A DNA stretch of 64,000 nt. It comes from Candidatus Latescibacterota bacterium (GTDB lineage: Bacteria; Latescibacterota; UBA2968; UBA8231). The notes under the pieces are model-generated. The model made no database searches and had not been told where the DNA came from. It saw nothing but the letters and a program-made list of their open reading frames with translations. Position numbers and translations under genes: made by a program. How positions within the stretch are numbered: position 1 is the stretch's first letter; every line of letters starts with the position of its first letter. The stretch covers positions 62,001 through 126,000 of the forward strand of contig JAJEIO010000019.1 of assembly GCA_022827835.1 (NCBI GenBank), written 5' to 3'. This document shows positions 7,772-16,349 of the stretch, one piece after another.

Positions 7772-8445
7772 TCCTCGATCGCGTATTCAAAAAGCATTAG
7801 CGAGAGCACCGTGAAAACCACCGCGTACACCCCCAACATTTGCAGGTGCGGGAAGAGCTTTTCGCAACAGTCATTGTCCAGCACTAGCCCCGTCGCCTCC
7901 ACGCAGGAAATCAATGCCGGCAAGATCATGGGCAAGAGCAAAAGGGGCAGCATTAGTTCGCGCAAACGCATATTGTTCGACAATGCCGCAAAGAGCGTGC
8001 CCGCTGACGCCATACAAGCTGATCCCAAGACGAAGACAGCCAACAAGGGGAGCAAAAAAAAGCCTAGAGACAGATTAAAAAAGAGCGCAAAAAAGGGCAA
8101 ACTTAGAAGTTCGATTGCCAAAAGAAAAACAAAATTACCCAGCATTTTACCCAGATAGATGGCTCCGCGGTCCCCTGGCGCTAACAGCAGCACGTCGAGC
8201 GCGTCATTGTCGCGTTCATCAGCAAAAGAGCGGCCCAGACTCAGCAGGCTGGCGAAGACATAGGACGACCACAAGGTCCCAGGCCCAATCTCGCGTAGAG
8301 CGGCCCCACCTAAATCGAAGGAAAAGTTGAATACCAGCAACATCAATAGTATAAAGAACACCATCGGGCTGAGACGCGCCTTCGTGCGCCACTCGGCCTT
8401 CAAATCCTTGCGCAGTATCGCTAGCGCCCGCCCGAAAAAGCTCAT
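7768..8445 (-). CDS. ccmB: Heme exporter protein CcmB
   Basis: 225 residues, six hydrophobic helices. The opening LRKDLKAEWRTKARLSPMVF and the cytoplasmic loop SFADERDNDALDVLLLAPGDRGAIYLGK are typical CcmB. It forms the membrane part of the CcmAB ATPase that releases holo-CcmE. ATGA-type overlaps with ccmA upstream and ccmC downstream show tight coupling. Confidence 0.93.
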   Translation of the reverse strand: MSFFGRALAILRKDLKAEWRTKARLSPMVFFILLMLLVFNFSFDLGGAALREIGPGTLWSSYVFASLLSLGRSFADERDNDALDVLLLAPGDRGAIYLGKMLGNFVFLLAIELLSLPFFALFFNLSLGFFLLPLLAVFVLGSACMASAGTLFAALSNNMRLRELMLPLLLLPMILPALISCVEATGLVLDNDCCEKLFPHLQMLGVYAVVFTVLSLMLFEYAIEE

Positions 8446-9185
8446 GAGTTGGCGTCGAGATAAGGCGCGCAGAGCGTGCCCAGTTGGTTAGAATTTTCCG
8501 TCAGGACTTGATCCAAGCGCCATTGACCGCGTTCGATTACCAGCAGGCGATCCACTAGGCCATCGGCCTCGTCGAGGCGATGCGTTACCAAGATGCAGGT
8601 GCGCCCTTCTTGCCGAAAGCGGCGTAAGAGGCCGTATAATGCAGTGCTCGCCCTGGTGTCGAGGCCGGTAAACGGCTCGTCAAGCAAGAGAATAGAAGGG
8701 CCATGCAGGATGGCACGGGCAATGGCCAGACGCTGCTTCATACCGCGGGAAAACGAACCCACGCGCTGGTTGAGCCGATCGTGCGTCGCCAATACTGGCG
8801 ACGGAAAGCACAGACCAACAGCCGCTAAGGCCGCAGCGAGCCGTTCGTCTGGATTGTCCAAGCCATAGAGTTGGGCGAAGAAGCGCAAGTTCTCTCTCGC
8901 CGTCAGTTCGTCGTAGAGCAAGGTCTGATGCGAGAGCAGGCCGATCTCTGCCCGTACCTCGGGGGTGCGTTGGGGATCGCGACCGTTGATTTTCACGCTT
9001 CCCGCCGAAGGTCGGCAGAGGCCGGCCACCAGCCGCAATAGGGTGCTCTTGCCCGCGCCATTGGCACCAACGAGCAGCGCCGCTTGCCCGCGCGGGATGA
9101 CCAGATCGGTGGGATGCAGGGCTGTGTGGGTACCGAAGCGTTTAGCAGCGCCCGCTAGGACGATGGCGTCGTCTCCACTCATCAC
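8442..9185 (-). CDS. ccmA: Heme exporter ATPase CcmA
   Basis: 247 residues, a single ABC domain: Walker A LVGANGAGKSTLLR, Q-loop LLSHQTLLYDELTA, signature SFSRGMKQRLAIARA, Walker B SILLLDEPFTGLD and switch His in LVTHR. It hydrolyses ATP for the CcmABCD complex. It overlaps the upstream 357-residue gene by 4 bp and ccmB by 4 bp. Confidence 0.93.
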   Translation of the reverse strand: MMSGDDAIVLAGAAKRFGTHTALHPTDLVIPRGQAALLVGANGAGKSTLLRLVAGLCRPSAGSVKINGRDPQRTPEVRAEIGLLSHQTLLYDELTARENLRFFAQLYGLDNPDERLAAALAAVGLCFPSPVLATHDRLNQRVGSFSRGMKQRLAIARAILHGPSILLLDEPFTGLDTRASTALYGLLRRFRQEGRTCILVTHRLDEADGLVDRLLVIERGQWRLDQVLTENSNQLGTLCAPYLDANS

Positions 9186-10255
9186 ACATCAAGCGCTTGA
9201 GTCAGAGCAACCGCTTCGCGCATCAGCAGCGCCCGCTGATCCATGTAATGCGGATCTTCGGGCCGACCGGCAAAAGAGTCGTCGAGCCGAGCGAGTTCCT
9301 CAATGAGATGCTGCCGCCGTTCCAGTGCGCGGGCGCGGTCTGTGCTTGGGTGTTGGAGGCTCAATGCCAGCGCGACACCACCAGTGAGGAATGCGCCAGC
9401 CAGTGCGACCCATTTGAGCGACCAACGCAGCGAGGGGGCGAGAGGTAAGGGGATCGCCACCTGCTGACTTGGCTGTAGGTTTTCCATAGCCACTTTCCGG
9501 TACTGGCGTCCGTGCTGTTCAACGATACCTAGATCGATAAAAGGCGGTTTGATCTCTGTGGAAGGTGGGTCGAGAAAAACCTCCAAGCGGTCGGTCGGAT
9601 ATATCACCTGATGCACATAGGGGCTGGTGAAGTTGCGCGCGTCGAGATTGAAAGAAAAACTCCGTTGCGAGCGGCCCGGAGGCAGGGGCTGGTTGTCGAA
9701 GAAGCGGCCTTCTCCGGCTTGGTGGAGCAGCCCCGAGTGGCTTTGAAGGTTAAAGATGCCCGTTGGCAAGACAAGTTCAGTCACTTGCCGCTCGCGTCCG
9801 TCACCACGGCCTGCGTACGTGCGCTCGCGGGTGTTGTGAATTTGCAGGAGCTGGATACACTCAATCGCGTCCTCGCGCAGCGCGAAAAAGAGGTGATGAG
9901 TACCGATGCGGATTCCAGAGGGGTCATCGGTTTTTTCGTACACTTCGAGAATGACCTGTTGTTGCGCACCGGCCTCAAGAGTCGAAGAAAAGTAGGGGAT
10001 GTCGTCGTAGAAAGCCGCTAGCCCGAAGAGGAGTCCGCTCTGTAGAAAAGGGCCAGCAAAAGAAAAGCGCCCCTCGACGTCGGTCTCCTTGCGCAGCATT
10101 TCGAGAATCTCTCCGTCTTGGCGGACGTAGAAGGCCACGGGGATGCCCGGAATTCGCGCTTGGGTGAAAGGGTTGAGTACATAACCGTTGATTGCCGCGC
10201 CCCACAGGTCAGAAGCGCAAAGGACGATTGCAACACAAAGCGAGCGCAGAACCAT
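9182..10255 (-). CDS. Ccm-associated secreted/membrane protein of unknown function (CcmI-like tail)
   Basis: 357 residues. A signal peptide (SLCVAIVLCASDLWGA) is followed by a carboxypeptidase-regulatory-like beta domain (INGYVLNPFTQARIPGIPVA), a middle beta-rich region, one transmembrane helix near residue 285 (WVALAGAFLTGGVALALSL) and a cytoplasmic helical tail LIEELARLDDSFAGRPEDPHY that resembles the D-x-x-x-G region of CcmI/zinc-ribbon assembly proteins. It sits between the zinc-ribbon gene and ccmA with overlaps, so it is probably part of heme ligation or apocytochrome handling. I do not recognise a named family. Confidence 0.6.
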   Translation of the reverse strand: MVLRSLCVAIVLCASDLWGAAINGYVLNPFTQARIPGIPVAFYVRQDGEILEMLRKETDVEGRFSFAGPFLQSGLLFGLAAFYDDIPYFSSTLEAGAQQQVILEVYEKTDDPSGIRIGTHHLFFALREDAIECIQLLQIHNTRERTYAGRGDGRERQVTELVLPTGIFNLQSHSGLLHQAGEGRFFDNQPLPPGRSQRSFSFNLDARNFTSPYVHQVIYPTDRLEVFLDPPSTEIKPPFIDLGIVEQHGRQYRKVAMENLQPSQQVAIPLPLAPSLRWSLKWVALAGAFLTGGVALALSLQHPSTDRARALERRQHLIEELARLDDSFAGRPEDPHYMDQRALLMREAVALTQALDV

Positions 10256-10258
10256 GGC

Positions 10259-10696
10259 TCAGCCAGGTTCCACTAGCGAAGCGCCGCATTGCGGACAGAA
10301 CCGATCGCCCTCGCGCCGCAAGGCCCCGCAGCCGTGGCAATGAGGAACGGCGGTCTTTTGGCGCAAGGCCGCGATCTCCTCTTCTATGCGTCGTTCGAAT
10401 TGATCGCTGCTCGCGCCGTTGAGCCGATCCAACTCGCCGATAACCACCAGCGTCTCGGCCTCCAACTCGGCGAAGAGGCGCTGAAAATCCTCTGCGGACA
10501 CTTTCCCAAGCTCGCGGTCAAGCTCCAGTTCGACGATCTCGCCCAAAAGCTGCTCCTTGCGCTCAAAAAGCTGTCGCGTCGATCCATTCGCCGCGCCGGC
10601 TCGCCCGCTCGTTAGGAGGGGATGGGCCAGATAGAGCAGTAGCCCCAACAGCAGCGCGATAGAACACAATATGGGTAGGAGGTCTATCGCGTTCAT
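10259..10696 (-). CDS. CcmI-like membrane protein with C-terminal zinc ribbon
   Basis: 145 residues: one N-terminal helix (LLPILCSIALLLGLLLYLAH), a coiled helix EQLLGEIVELELDRELGKVS with the LxxELxxD pattern of CcmI, and a zinc ribbon CHGCG...CPQCG at ~119-138. In other Ccm loci a CcmI/CycH protein presents apocytochrome to CcmFH; this short form could do part of that. It ends 3 bp before the next gene and begins 41 bp after the ccmF-H fusion. Confidence 0.65.
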   Translation of the reverse strand: MNAIDLLPILCSIALLLGLLLYLAHPLLTSGRAGAANGSTRQLFERKEQLLGEIVELELDRELGKVSAEDFQRLFAELEAETLVVIGELDRLNGASSDQFERRIEEEIAALRQKTAVPHCHGCGALRREGDRFCPQCGASLVEPG

Positions 10697-10736
10697 TTAT
10701 ATAAGGTTCTCATAGGCCCGCGTCAGTTCGGCCAAA

Positions 10737-13193
10737 CTAGCCATCGTCGTAGTGATCCAACTCGCGTCTCAAGCGATCCGCGTCTTGGCTGCGGTTGGTC
10801 GGCTGGGGCTTGGATTGCAGGGGCGCTTGGCCTTGGTCCTTCCAGCGAACTAGCAGGGTGCGTACTAGGGCAACGCCAAACAAAAGAGCCAAAAAGGGTG
10901 CCACCCAAGCGAGCAAGTTAAAGCCCTCGTGCGGCGGAATGGCTAAGACCTTCGGGCCAAAACGCGCTACATAGCCGTCGATGATCTGCTGCCGAGTCTG
11001 ACTTTGGTCTAAGGCGGAGCCAATCGCCTCGCGCTCGGGGACCGCGAAGTCAGTACAAAGACAAGTGGCTAAGGATTCCCGAGGACAATTACCGCAGAGA
11101 CAGACCAACTCCTCAGCCACGGCCTTGATTTCCGCCGTTGTTGCTGCCCCTACCGGCGAGAAGCCCAGCGCCAACGCAGCGATCACGGGCACGTACATAC
11201 GAGGTTTCCGTGCGATGGCCGAATCTATTGCGGTCTCGCGATCGATCCGCGCTAGCCGCCGGTCTCGCGGCGTGGGCCACATTGCCCACAGTGCGCCGAT
11301 CACTAGGACGACCGCACCGAGCCACACAAAGTTGATGAGCGGGTTGATATAGATTTGGAATTTGGCGCTCTGGTCTTCGGCGGAGCCCACCAAAATTACA
11401 TAGAAGTCCTCGCGCCAAGTCGAGTAAATGGAGACTTCCGTAGTACCTTGGTCAAAGGCCGGATAGTAGCGTCGCTCCGGCAGCAGCGTGCCGAGGAATT
11501 GATCGCCGCGGTGCAGAGCCAAGGCCGCAGCGGTAGTGCTGTGATTGGCGTTTTCGGCAAAGGCCAGCGACGCAAACGTAAGCCGGTATTCGCCGACTTG
11601 ACTCGAAGCCCCTTGGTCGAGGACGATTTCGGCTTCTTGGGTAAAGGCTTTGCCAGTAAAGCCAGCAAAGAGCAATACCAGCCCTAGATGGGTCAAGTAC
11701 CCGCCATAACGCCGTCGGTTTTTGGCGCAGAGGCGATACAATGCCACCGGATAGGACTCGCCCGTACTGTGCCTCCGCGCCCGCGCCCCGACGTGGAACT
11801 CGGAACCAAGCGCGACGAGTACGAAGACGCAAAGCCCGAATGACAGCAACACATAGGGATCGCGTATGCCGGCAAGAAAAAACCCCCCGCAAGAAAGTGC
11901 GCCTGCCGTCACCGGGCGAATGAAGTTTTTGCGCAGGCTTTCGCTGGAAGTGCGACGCCAAGCAAAGAGCGGACCAGCACCAGTCAACAACAGAAGCACT
12001 AGGCCGATGGGAATCGTGACTTGATTGAAAAAAGGAGGCCCGACCGTGATTTGCTCGTCGGTCAGTGCCTCGGAAACCAGCGGGAAGACCGTGCCCCAGA
12101 ACACGGCGAAGAGAATCCCCAAGAGAACCCAGTTGTTGAGCAAGAAAGCCGTCTCGCGCGAGGCAAAAGATTCCAAGCGGTTTTCGGCTTTGAGCAAGGG
12201 CAGCCGCAGCCACAAAAGCCCAAAAGAAAAAACCAGCGTCAGGATTAGAAATGTGCCAAAAAAAGGGCCAATGTTGGATTGGGCAAAGGCGTGAACCGAG
12301 GAGATGATGCCACTGCGGGTCATAAAGGTGCCGAACAGGCACAGCGCGTACGTGAGGATCGCCAGTGCCACATTCCACACCTTGAGCATGCCCTTGCGCT
12401 CTTGAATCATAATCGAGTGCAGAAAAGCGGTGGCGATCAGCCAAGGCATCAGCGAGGAGTTCTCCACCGGATCCCACGCCCAATAACCACCCCACCCCAG
12501 TTCGACATAAGCCCATTTGCCGCCTAGCAGGAGGCCGAAGCCGAGAAAGGTCCAAGGAATGAGCATCCAGCGGCGCGAAGCGCGGAGCCAAGTAGCGTCC
12601 AACTTGCCGGTCAGGAGCGCGGCTATGGCAAAGGCAAAGGGCACGACCATGCCCACCATGCCCAAGTAAAGCATCGGCGGATGGATGGCCATGACGGGGT
12701 GTTGTAGAATCGGGTTGAGTCCGCGCCCGTCTTCTGGCGTGAAGGGCAGGCGCTGGAACGGGTCTGCGGCAAAAAGATGCACAATGCAAAAGAAGAAGCT
12801 GGTAAGAGATAGGGTCGCTATCGCGTAGGGCATCAATTCGCGGTAGCGCTGGCGGTAGAGTGCCGCCAATCCCGCCGAGTAGATGGATAAGATCCAGCCC
12901 CAAAACAACAGCGATCCGTTCTGCCCGCCCCACAGCGCCGTTATTAAATAGAACAAAGGCATGGCGCGGTTGCTGTTTTCGGCCACGTACTCGACTTGAA
13001 AGTCGTGGGAGAGGAGCGCGTGCCACAGCGCGAGAATTGCCAGCGTCAGCAGGCCACAGGTCGCCAAGACCCCGTTTTCGCCCGAGCGCACCAGACCCAA
13101 GTGGCCACGCCTCGCCCCGAGGGCCGACGCCAGAGCTCCATAGCCGGACGCTAGGAGCGCGAGGCACAAGGCAAAATAGCCGATATCAACCAT
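10737..13193 (-). CDS. ccmF: Heme lyase fusion CcmF-CcmH
   Basis: 818 residues, longer than ordinary CcmF (~650). Residues 1-~650 are CcmF: WGGQNGSLLFW near 88, the heme-handling WGGYWAWDPVENSS at 234-247, and many transmembrane helices. After a helix ending near 640 comes a CcmH/CcmL module: AEELVCLCGNCPRES with cysteines at ~698-703 and CLCTD, then DGYVARFGPKVL and a final helix, the normal CcmH layout. The junction is in frame with no stop. The fusion joins the heme ligase to its apocytochrome thiol reductase. No CcmG thioredoxin gene is seen nearby. Confidence 0.92.
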   Translation of the reverse strand: MVDIGYFALCLALLASGYGALASALGARRGHLGLVRSGENGVLATCGLLTLAILALWHALLSHDFQVEYVAENSNRAMPLFYLITALWGGQNGSLLFWGWILSIYSAGLAALYRQRYRELMPYAIATLSLTSFFFCIVHLFAADPFQRLPFTPEDGRGLNPILQHPVMAIHPPMLYLGMVGMVVPFAFAIAALLTGKLDATWLRASRRWMLIPWTFLGFGLLLGGKWAYVELGWGGYWAWDPVENSSLMPWLIATAFLHSIMIQERKGMLKVWNVALAILTYALCLFGTFMTRSGIISSVHAFAQSNIGPFFGTFLILTLVFSFGLLWLRLPLLKAENRLESFASRETAFLLNNWVLLGILFAVFWGTVFPLVSEALTDEQITVGPPFFNQVTIPIGLVLLLLTGAGPLFAWRRTSSESLRKNFIRPVTAGALSCGGFFLAGIRDPYVLLSFGLCVFVLVALGSEFHVGARARRHSTGESYPVALYRLCAKNRRRYGGYLTHLGLVLLFAGFTGKAFTQEAEIVLDQGASSQVGEYRLTFASLAFAENANHSTTAAALALHRGDQFLGTLLPERRYYPAFDQGTTEVSIYSTWREDFYVILVGSAEDQSAKFQIYINPLINFVWLGAVVLVIGALWAMWPTPRDRRLARIDRETAIDSAIARKPRMYVPVIAALALGFSPVGAATTAEIKAVAEELVCLCGNCPRESLATCLCTDFAVPEREAIGSALDQSQTRQQIIDGYVARFGPKVLAIPPHEGFNLLAWVAPFLALLFGVALVRTLLVRWKDQGQAPLQSKPQPTNRSQDADRLRRELDHYDDG

Positions 13194-13225
13194 AAAGAGT
13201 CGGGAAAAGCCAAAAGGTGTGCGGG

Positions 13226-13660
13226 CTAGCCGTTCGGGCTATTCATTGCCTGCACGTGGCCTTCATAGCTTTGTCCCTCGTATTTGGAGGGGCATTTGGC
13301 AAAGACGATCTCAGCGGCAAAGACTTGGTCGGCTGCATCGTATTCGCCTTCGAGAACTACCAGTGCTTCGTCTTTGAAGGTATCGGGTAGCACGGCGTGG
13401 CCGATGTAGCGCACCCGCAGTGTGTGTTGCCCGTCGGTAATCACAAATTCGGGGCGCGAGCGATACCGGTCCCATTCAATCGAACCGGGCACCACGGTGC
13501 TGCCGCCTAGTTGGATGCGCTGGCTGTCGTCTGTAGCTCCCTCCATTAGAGTTTGCAGGGTCATGTGAGTCGCCGTTGATTGCTGAACGCCAGCGACAAA
13601 AAGGTAGATTAGACCCGCAGCAATGACTAGGGAGCCGAGGGTGAATTTGTGCCGTCTCAT
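13226..13660 (-). CDS. ccmE: Cytochrome c heme chaperone CcmE, CxxxY type
   Basis: 144 residues from ATG 13660; an upstream frame to 13726 lacks the usual basic-hydrophobic start and is excluded. MRRHKFTLGSLVIAAGLIYL is the N-terminal anchor. The OB-fold contains VPGSIEW and YIGHAVLPDTFKDEALVVLEG. The heme-binding loop reads AKCPSKYEG, so the covalent heme ligand position is Cys123 (C-x3-Tyr127), not the usual His of HxxxY. Cys-type CcmE is known from Desulfovibrio and some archaea. First of the ccm genes in transcription order. Confidence 0.9.
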   Translation of the reverse strand: MRRHKFTLGSLVIAAGLIYLFVAGVQQSTATHMTLQTLMEGATDDSQRIQLGGSTVVPGSIEWDRYRSRPEFVITDGQHTLRVRYIGHAVLPDTFKDEALVVLEGEYDAADQVFAAEIVFAKCPSKYEGQSYEGHVQAMNSPNG

Positions 13661-13726
13661 AGAAATAAATCTGCTCAATTTCCCCTTTTTGTCAACGAGT
13701 ACACCCGTTGGCGCAAAGGGCCGCAT

Positions 13727-14866
13727 TCACACTTCGAGCACCTTGGGCAGGCTGCATAAGTTCTCGTAGCCGCTGGCGCAAACGACGACCGTATCTTCGA
13801 TCCGCACGCCCCCCAGGCCTCGGTAGTAGAGCCCCGGCTCCATCGTCACGACATGCCCCGACTCAAGCACATCGCCGCGCGGACCGATCCTCGGCCCCTC
13901 GTGGATATCCAGCCCTAGTCCGTGTCCCGTGCCGTGGAAGTAGCCCTGCATGTAGCCGTCCTTCTCGCCCGTCTCGTAACCCGCGTCGTTGAAAAATCGT
14001 TGGATTGCTTCGTGAATAAGGTGGCCTTCGGCACCCGGACGGATGTGGTCCAAGCCCAATTGTTGAGCCTTTAGCACGGTTTCGTATAGGTGCTGCATCG
14101 GCTTGGAGGCCTGTCCCTTGCAGACGGTCCGCGTCAGATCTCCGTAGTATCCACTCGCCTCGTCGCGCGGAAAAATGTCGATAATGATGGTCTCACTGGC
14201 GCGCAAAGGCCCAAAGCCCACTTGGTGTGGATCGCAGCCTTGGTCGCCGCCGGCGATGATGGTGTGTTCACCAATACTGTCGCAATCCATTAGCGTCTGA
14301 TGCACCATGCGCCGCAATCGCTCGGAAGTGAGTACGTCGCCGTTGAGGAAGAGTACGCCGTCGCGCACATCGGCTGCGCGCAGCCCTTCAATCGCCGTTT
14401 CCATGCCCGCCTCGGCGGCTCGCATTGCCCGGCGCACATTCTCGATCTCTGTGGCGTCCTTGATGTTGCGCTGGGGAAAGAGCGGCTCGGTAGCAATGGC
14501 CAGTTCGATGCCTTCCCCCCGCAGAAAATCGGCCGTACCAAGGGGAAAATCAGCGGGAACTTGCAGCTTCGCCAAGCCGAGGTCGCGCAAAAGTTCCAAC
14601 AAGACGTCTTTGCTATTGGGATGTTCTTGGCCCCTTTCCTTGGCCTGCTTCTCATACTGGGTATAAGACAATACCCGATCGACGCTAGCTTGGTCGCGCG
14701 CCCGGTCGATCTCGAGGTTGTTGGCGAGCATGACTTTTTCGCTGGGGGTCCACAAAAAGACGAAGGAATCGGGAGCGCGGAAACGGGTGGCGTAGAACAG
14801 ATTGGCGCAGCGTTCGCTGCTGCCGATCATCAGCAGGGCATCGGCACCGTTTAGGTCGGGCGTCAT
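13727..14866 (-). CDS. Xaa-Pro aminopeptidase, M24 family
   Basis: 379 residues. An N-terminal creatinase-like domain precedes the pita-bread M24 domain with the five metal ligands: IIDIFPRDE and YGDLTRT (two Asp), GTGHGLGLDIHEGP (His), TMEPGLYY (Glu) and GVRIEDT (Glu). It removes N-terminal residues before proline, in the cytoplasm. It starts 5 bp after degP ends and is followed by ccmE 66 bp on. A general peptidase of unclear link to its neighbours. Confidence 0.9.
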   Translation of the reverse strand: MTPDLNGADALLMIGSSERCANLFYATRFRAPDSFVFLWTPSEKVMLANNLEIDRARDQASVDRVLSYTQYEKQAKERGQEHPNSKDVLLELLRDLGLAKLQVPADFPLGTADFLRGEGIELAIATEPLFPQRNIKDATEIENVRRAMRAAEAGMETAIEGLRAADVRDGVLFLNGDVLTSERLRRMVHQTLMDCDSIGEHTIIAGGDQGCDPHQVGFGPLRASETIIIDIFPRDEASGYYGDLTRTVCKGQASKPMQHLYETVLKAQQLGLDHIRPGAEGHLIHEAIQRFFNDAGYETGEKDGYMQGYFHGTGHGLGLDIHEGPRIGPRGDVLESGHVVTMEPGLYYRGLGGVRIEDTVVVCASGYENLCSLPKVLEV

Positions 14867-14870
14867 GGTT

Positions 14871-16349
14871 TTACTCCGGAATCCTCAGTGCCCGAACCTC
14901 AATTCCGGTATCGGGCCGCCAAAACCAGAAGAACGCAGACTGCCCCTCCTCCAGTTCGGAAACAAAGCGCACAAATTGCTCCAACGAAGTAACGCGTACC
15001 TGATCCACCTCGGTAATCACATCTCGCACTTGAATCCCTTTATCCGCGGCCAGCCCCTCTGGATCTACTTCAACTACCACCACCGGCTCCTCGCCTTGTG
15101 CAAAACCCAGTTCAGCCGCCAACTCGCCGATAAAGCCCAACTCGGCAGCCAACTCGGCGGGCAAGGTTTCAACTGAAATCCCTAGCTTTGCTAGCCGCTG
15201 ATGGCCTTGGGAAAGGAGCCGGTCCTCTTCGCGCTCGCCGAGCACCACGGCGACGTGGTGGATTTGATTCTGGCGCATGATTTGCAGGCTGACCGTTTCG
15301 CCTGGGTCGCGGCCGTAGATCAGCGTCTGCAGGTGGTTGAAGTGATTCACCTCGGTGCCATCGAGCGACAGGACGACGTCCCCGTCGAGCAAACCACCGC
15401 GCGCGGCCGGGCTGTTGGGCTGCACATCTCTGAGGTAAACGCCCTGTGGCCGTTCCATGTCGAGGCTGTGTTCGCGGATTAGCTCTGGGGTCATCTCAGA
15501 TTCCATGGACACGCCTAAGTAGCCGCGTACGATCCGTCCGTGGACCAACAGATCATCCACTACCTCGCGCGCTAGGTTGATCGGCACGGCTAGCCCATAG
15601 CCGATGTAGTAACCAGTGCGCGTTGAAATAGCCGTGTTGATTCCTACGACTCGGCCCTGTAGATCAAGTAGGGGACCGCCGGAGTTGCCGGGGTTAATCA
15701 CGGCATTGGTCTGGATGAAACTCTCGATGGCGTAGCGATTTTCTTCGTCGCTTCTGGGGTTGAAAATGCCTGCTTGGCGCCCTAGGGCACTGACGATGCC
15801 GTGGGTCAGCGTTGACCCCATGCCCAAGGGATGGCCAATGGCCAGTACCCAATCGCCGATTTGCAAGCGGTCTGAATCGGCCAACTGCACAGTAGGTAAC
15901 CCCTGCGCCTCAATCTTGAGCAGGGCGATGTCAATCAGCGAATCAAAGCCGATGACCTTCGCCCGATAGGTGCGTCGGTCCGAGAGGGTAACTTGGATGG
16001 AGTCGGCCTCGGCGACGACGTGGTAATTGCTCAGAATGTAGCCATCGGCGCTGACGATAGTGCCGGAGCCTATGCCGCGAAAGTCTTCGGGAATTTCCGG
16101 GTGGAAGGGGGGCAATGTGCGCTTTTGCCGCGATTGAGTCGTCGCCGAGATTAAAACCACGGCTGGCTTCGCTTGTTCGTAGGCGTGGCGGAAAGCCCTA
16201 CTGAGATCCGCGATTGGCTGAGTGCTCTCCTCCGGCATTTGCGCCCCTGCCGGGTATGCACCCGCGAGCAACGCGGCAATAAGCGCGCTGCCCACCCAAC
16301 TCAGGATGGAGGGATTGTCGCGCCTGACGGAGCGGAGAAGGTGTTTCAT
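14871..16349 (-). CDS. degP: Periplasmic serine protease, DegP/HtrA family
   Basis: 492 residues with a signal peptide ending near GAYPAGAQ. Trypsin-like domain with catalytic His110 (SNYHVVAEAD), Asp140 (SLIDIALLKIEA) and Ser223 (NPGNSGGPLLDL), then two PDZ domains (YLGVSMESEMTPEL...; and the C-terminal ISVETLP...IQVRDVITEVDQ). It handles misfolded envelope proteins. Inside PDZ2 there is a direct duplication ELAAELGF-x-x / ELAAELGF. Overlaps the sigma-54 gene by 4 bp. DegQ or DegS would be alternatives; two PDZ domains favour DegP/Q. Confidence 0.9.
   Translation of the reverse strand: MKHLLRSVRRDNPSILSWVGSALIAALLAGAYPAGAQMPEESTQPIADLSRAFRHAYEQAKPAVVLISATTQSRQKRTLPPFHPEIPEDFRGIGSGTIVSADGYILSNYHVVAEADSIQVTLSDRRTYRAKVIGFDSLIDIALLKIEAQGLPTVQLADSDRLQIGDWVLAIGHPLGMGSTLTHGIVSALGRQAGIFNPRSDEENRYAIESFIQTNAVINPGNSGGPLLDLQGRVVGINTAISTRTGYYIGYGLAVPINLAREVVDDLLVHGRIVRGYLGVSMESEMTPELIREHSLDMERPQGVYLRDVQPNSPAARGGLLDGDVVLSLDGTEVNHFNHLQTLIYGRDPGETVSLQIMRQNQIHHVAVVLGEREEDRLLSQGHQRLAKLGISVETLPAELAAELGFIGELAAELGFAQGEEPVVVVEVDPEGLAADKGIQVRDVITEVDQVRVTSLEQFVRFVSELEEGQSAFFWFWRPDTGIEVRALRIPE

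Noticed and set aside
10737..13193. Antisense and alternate long frames over ccmF, such as 11452-13167
   Set aside because: Low-complexity Arg/Ala/Pro composition and no family motifs; shadows of the high-GC gene.
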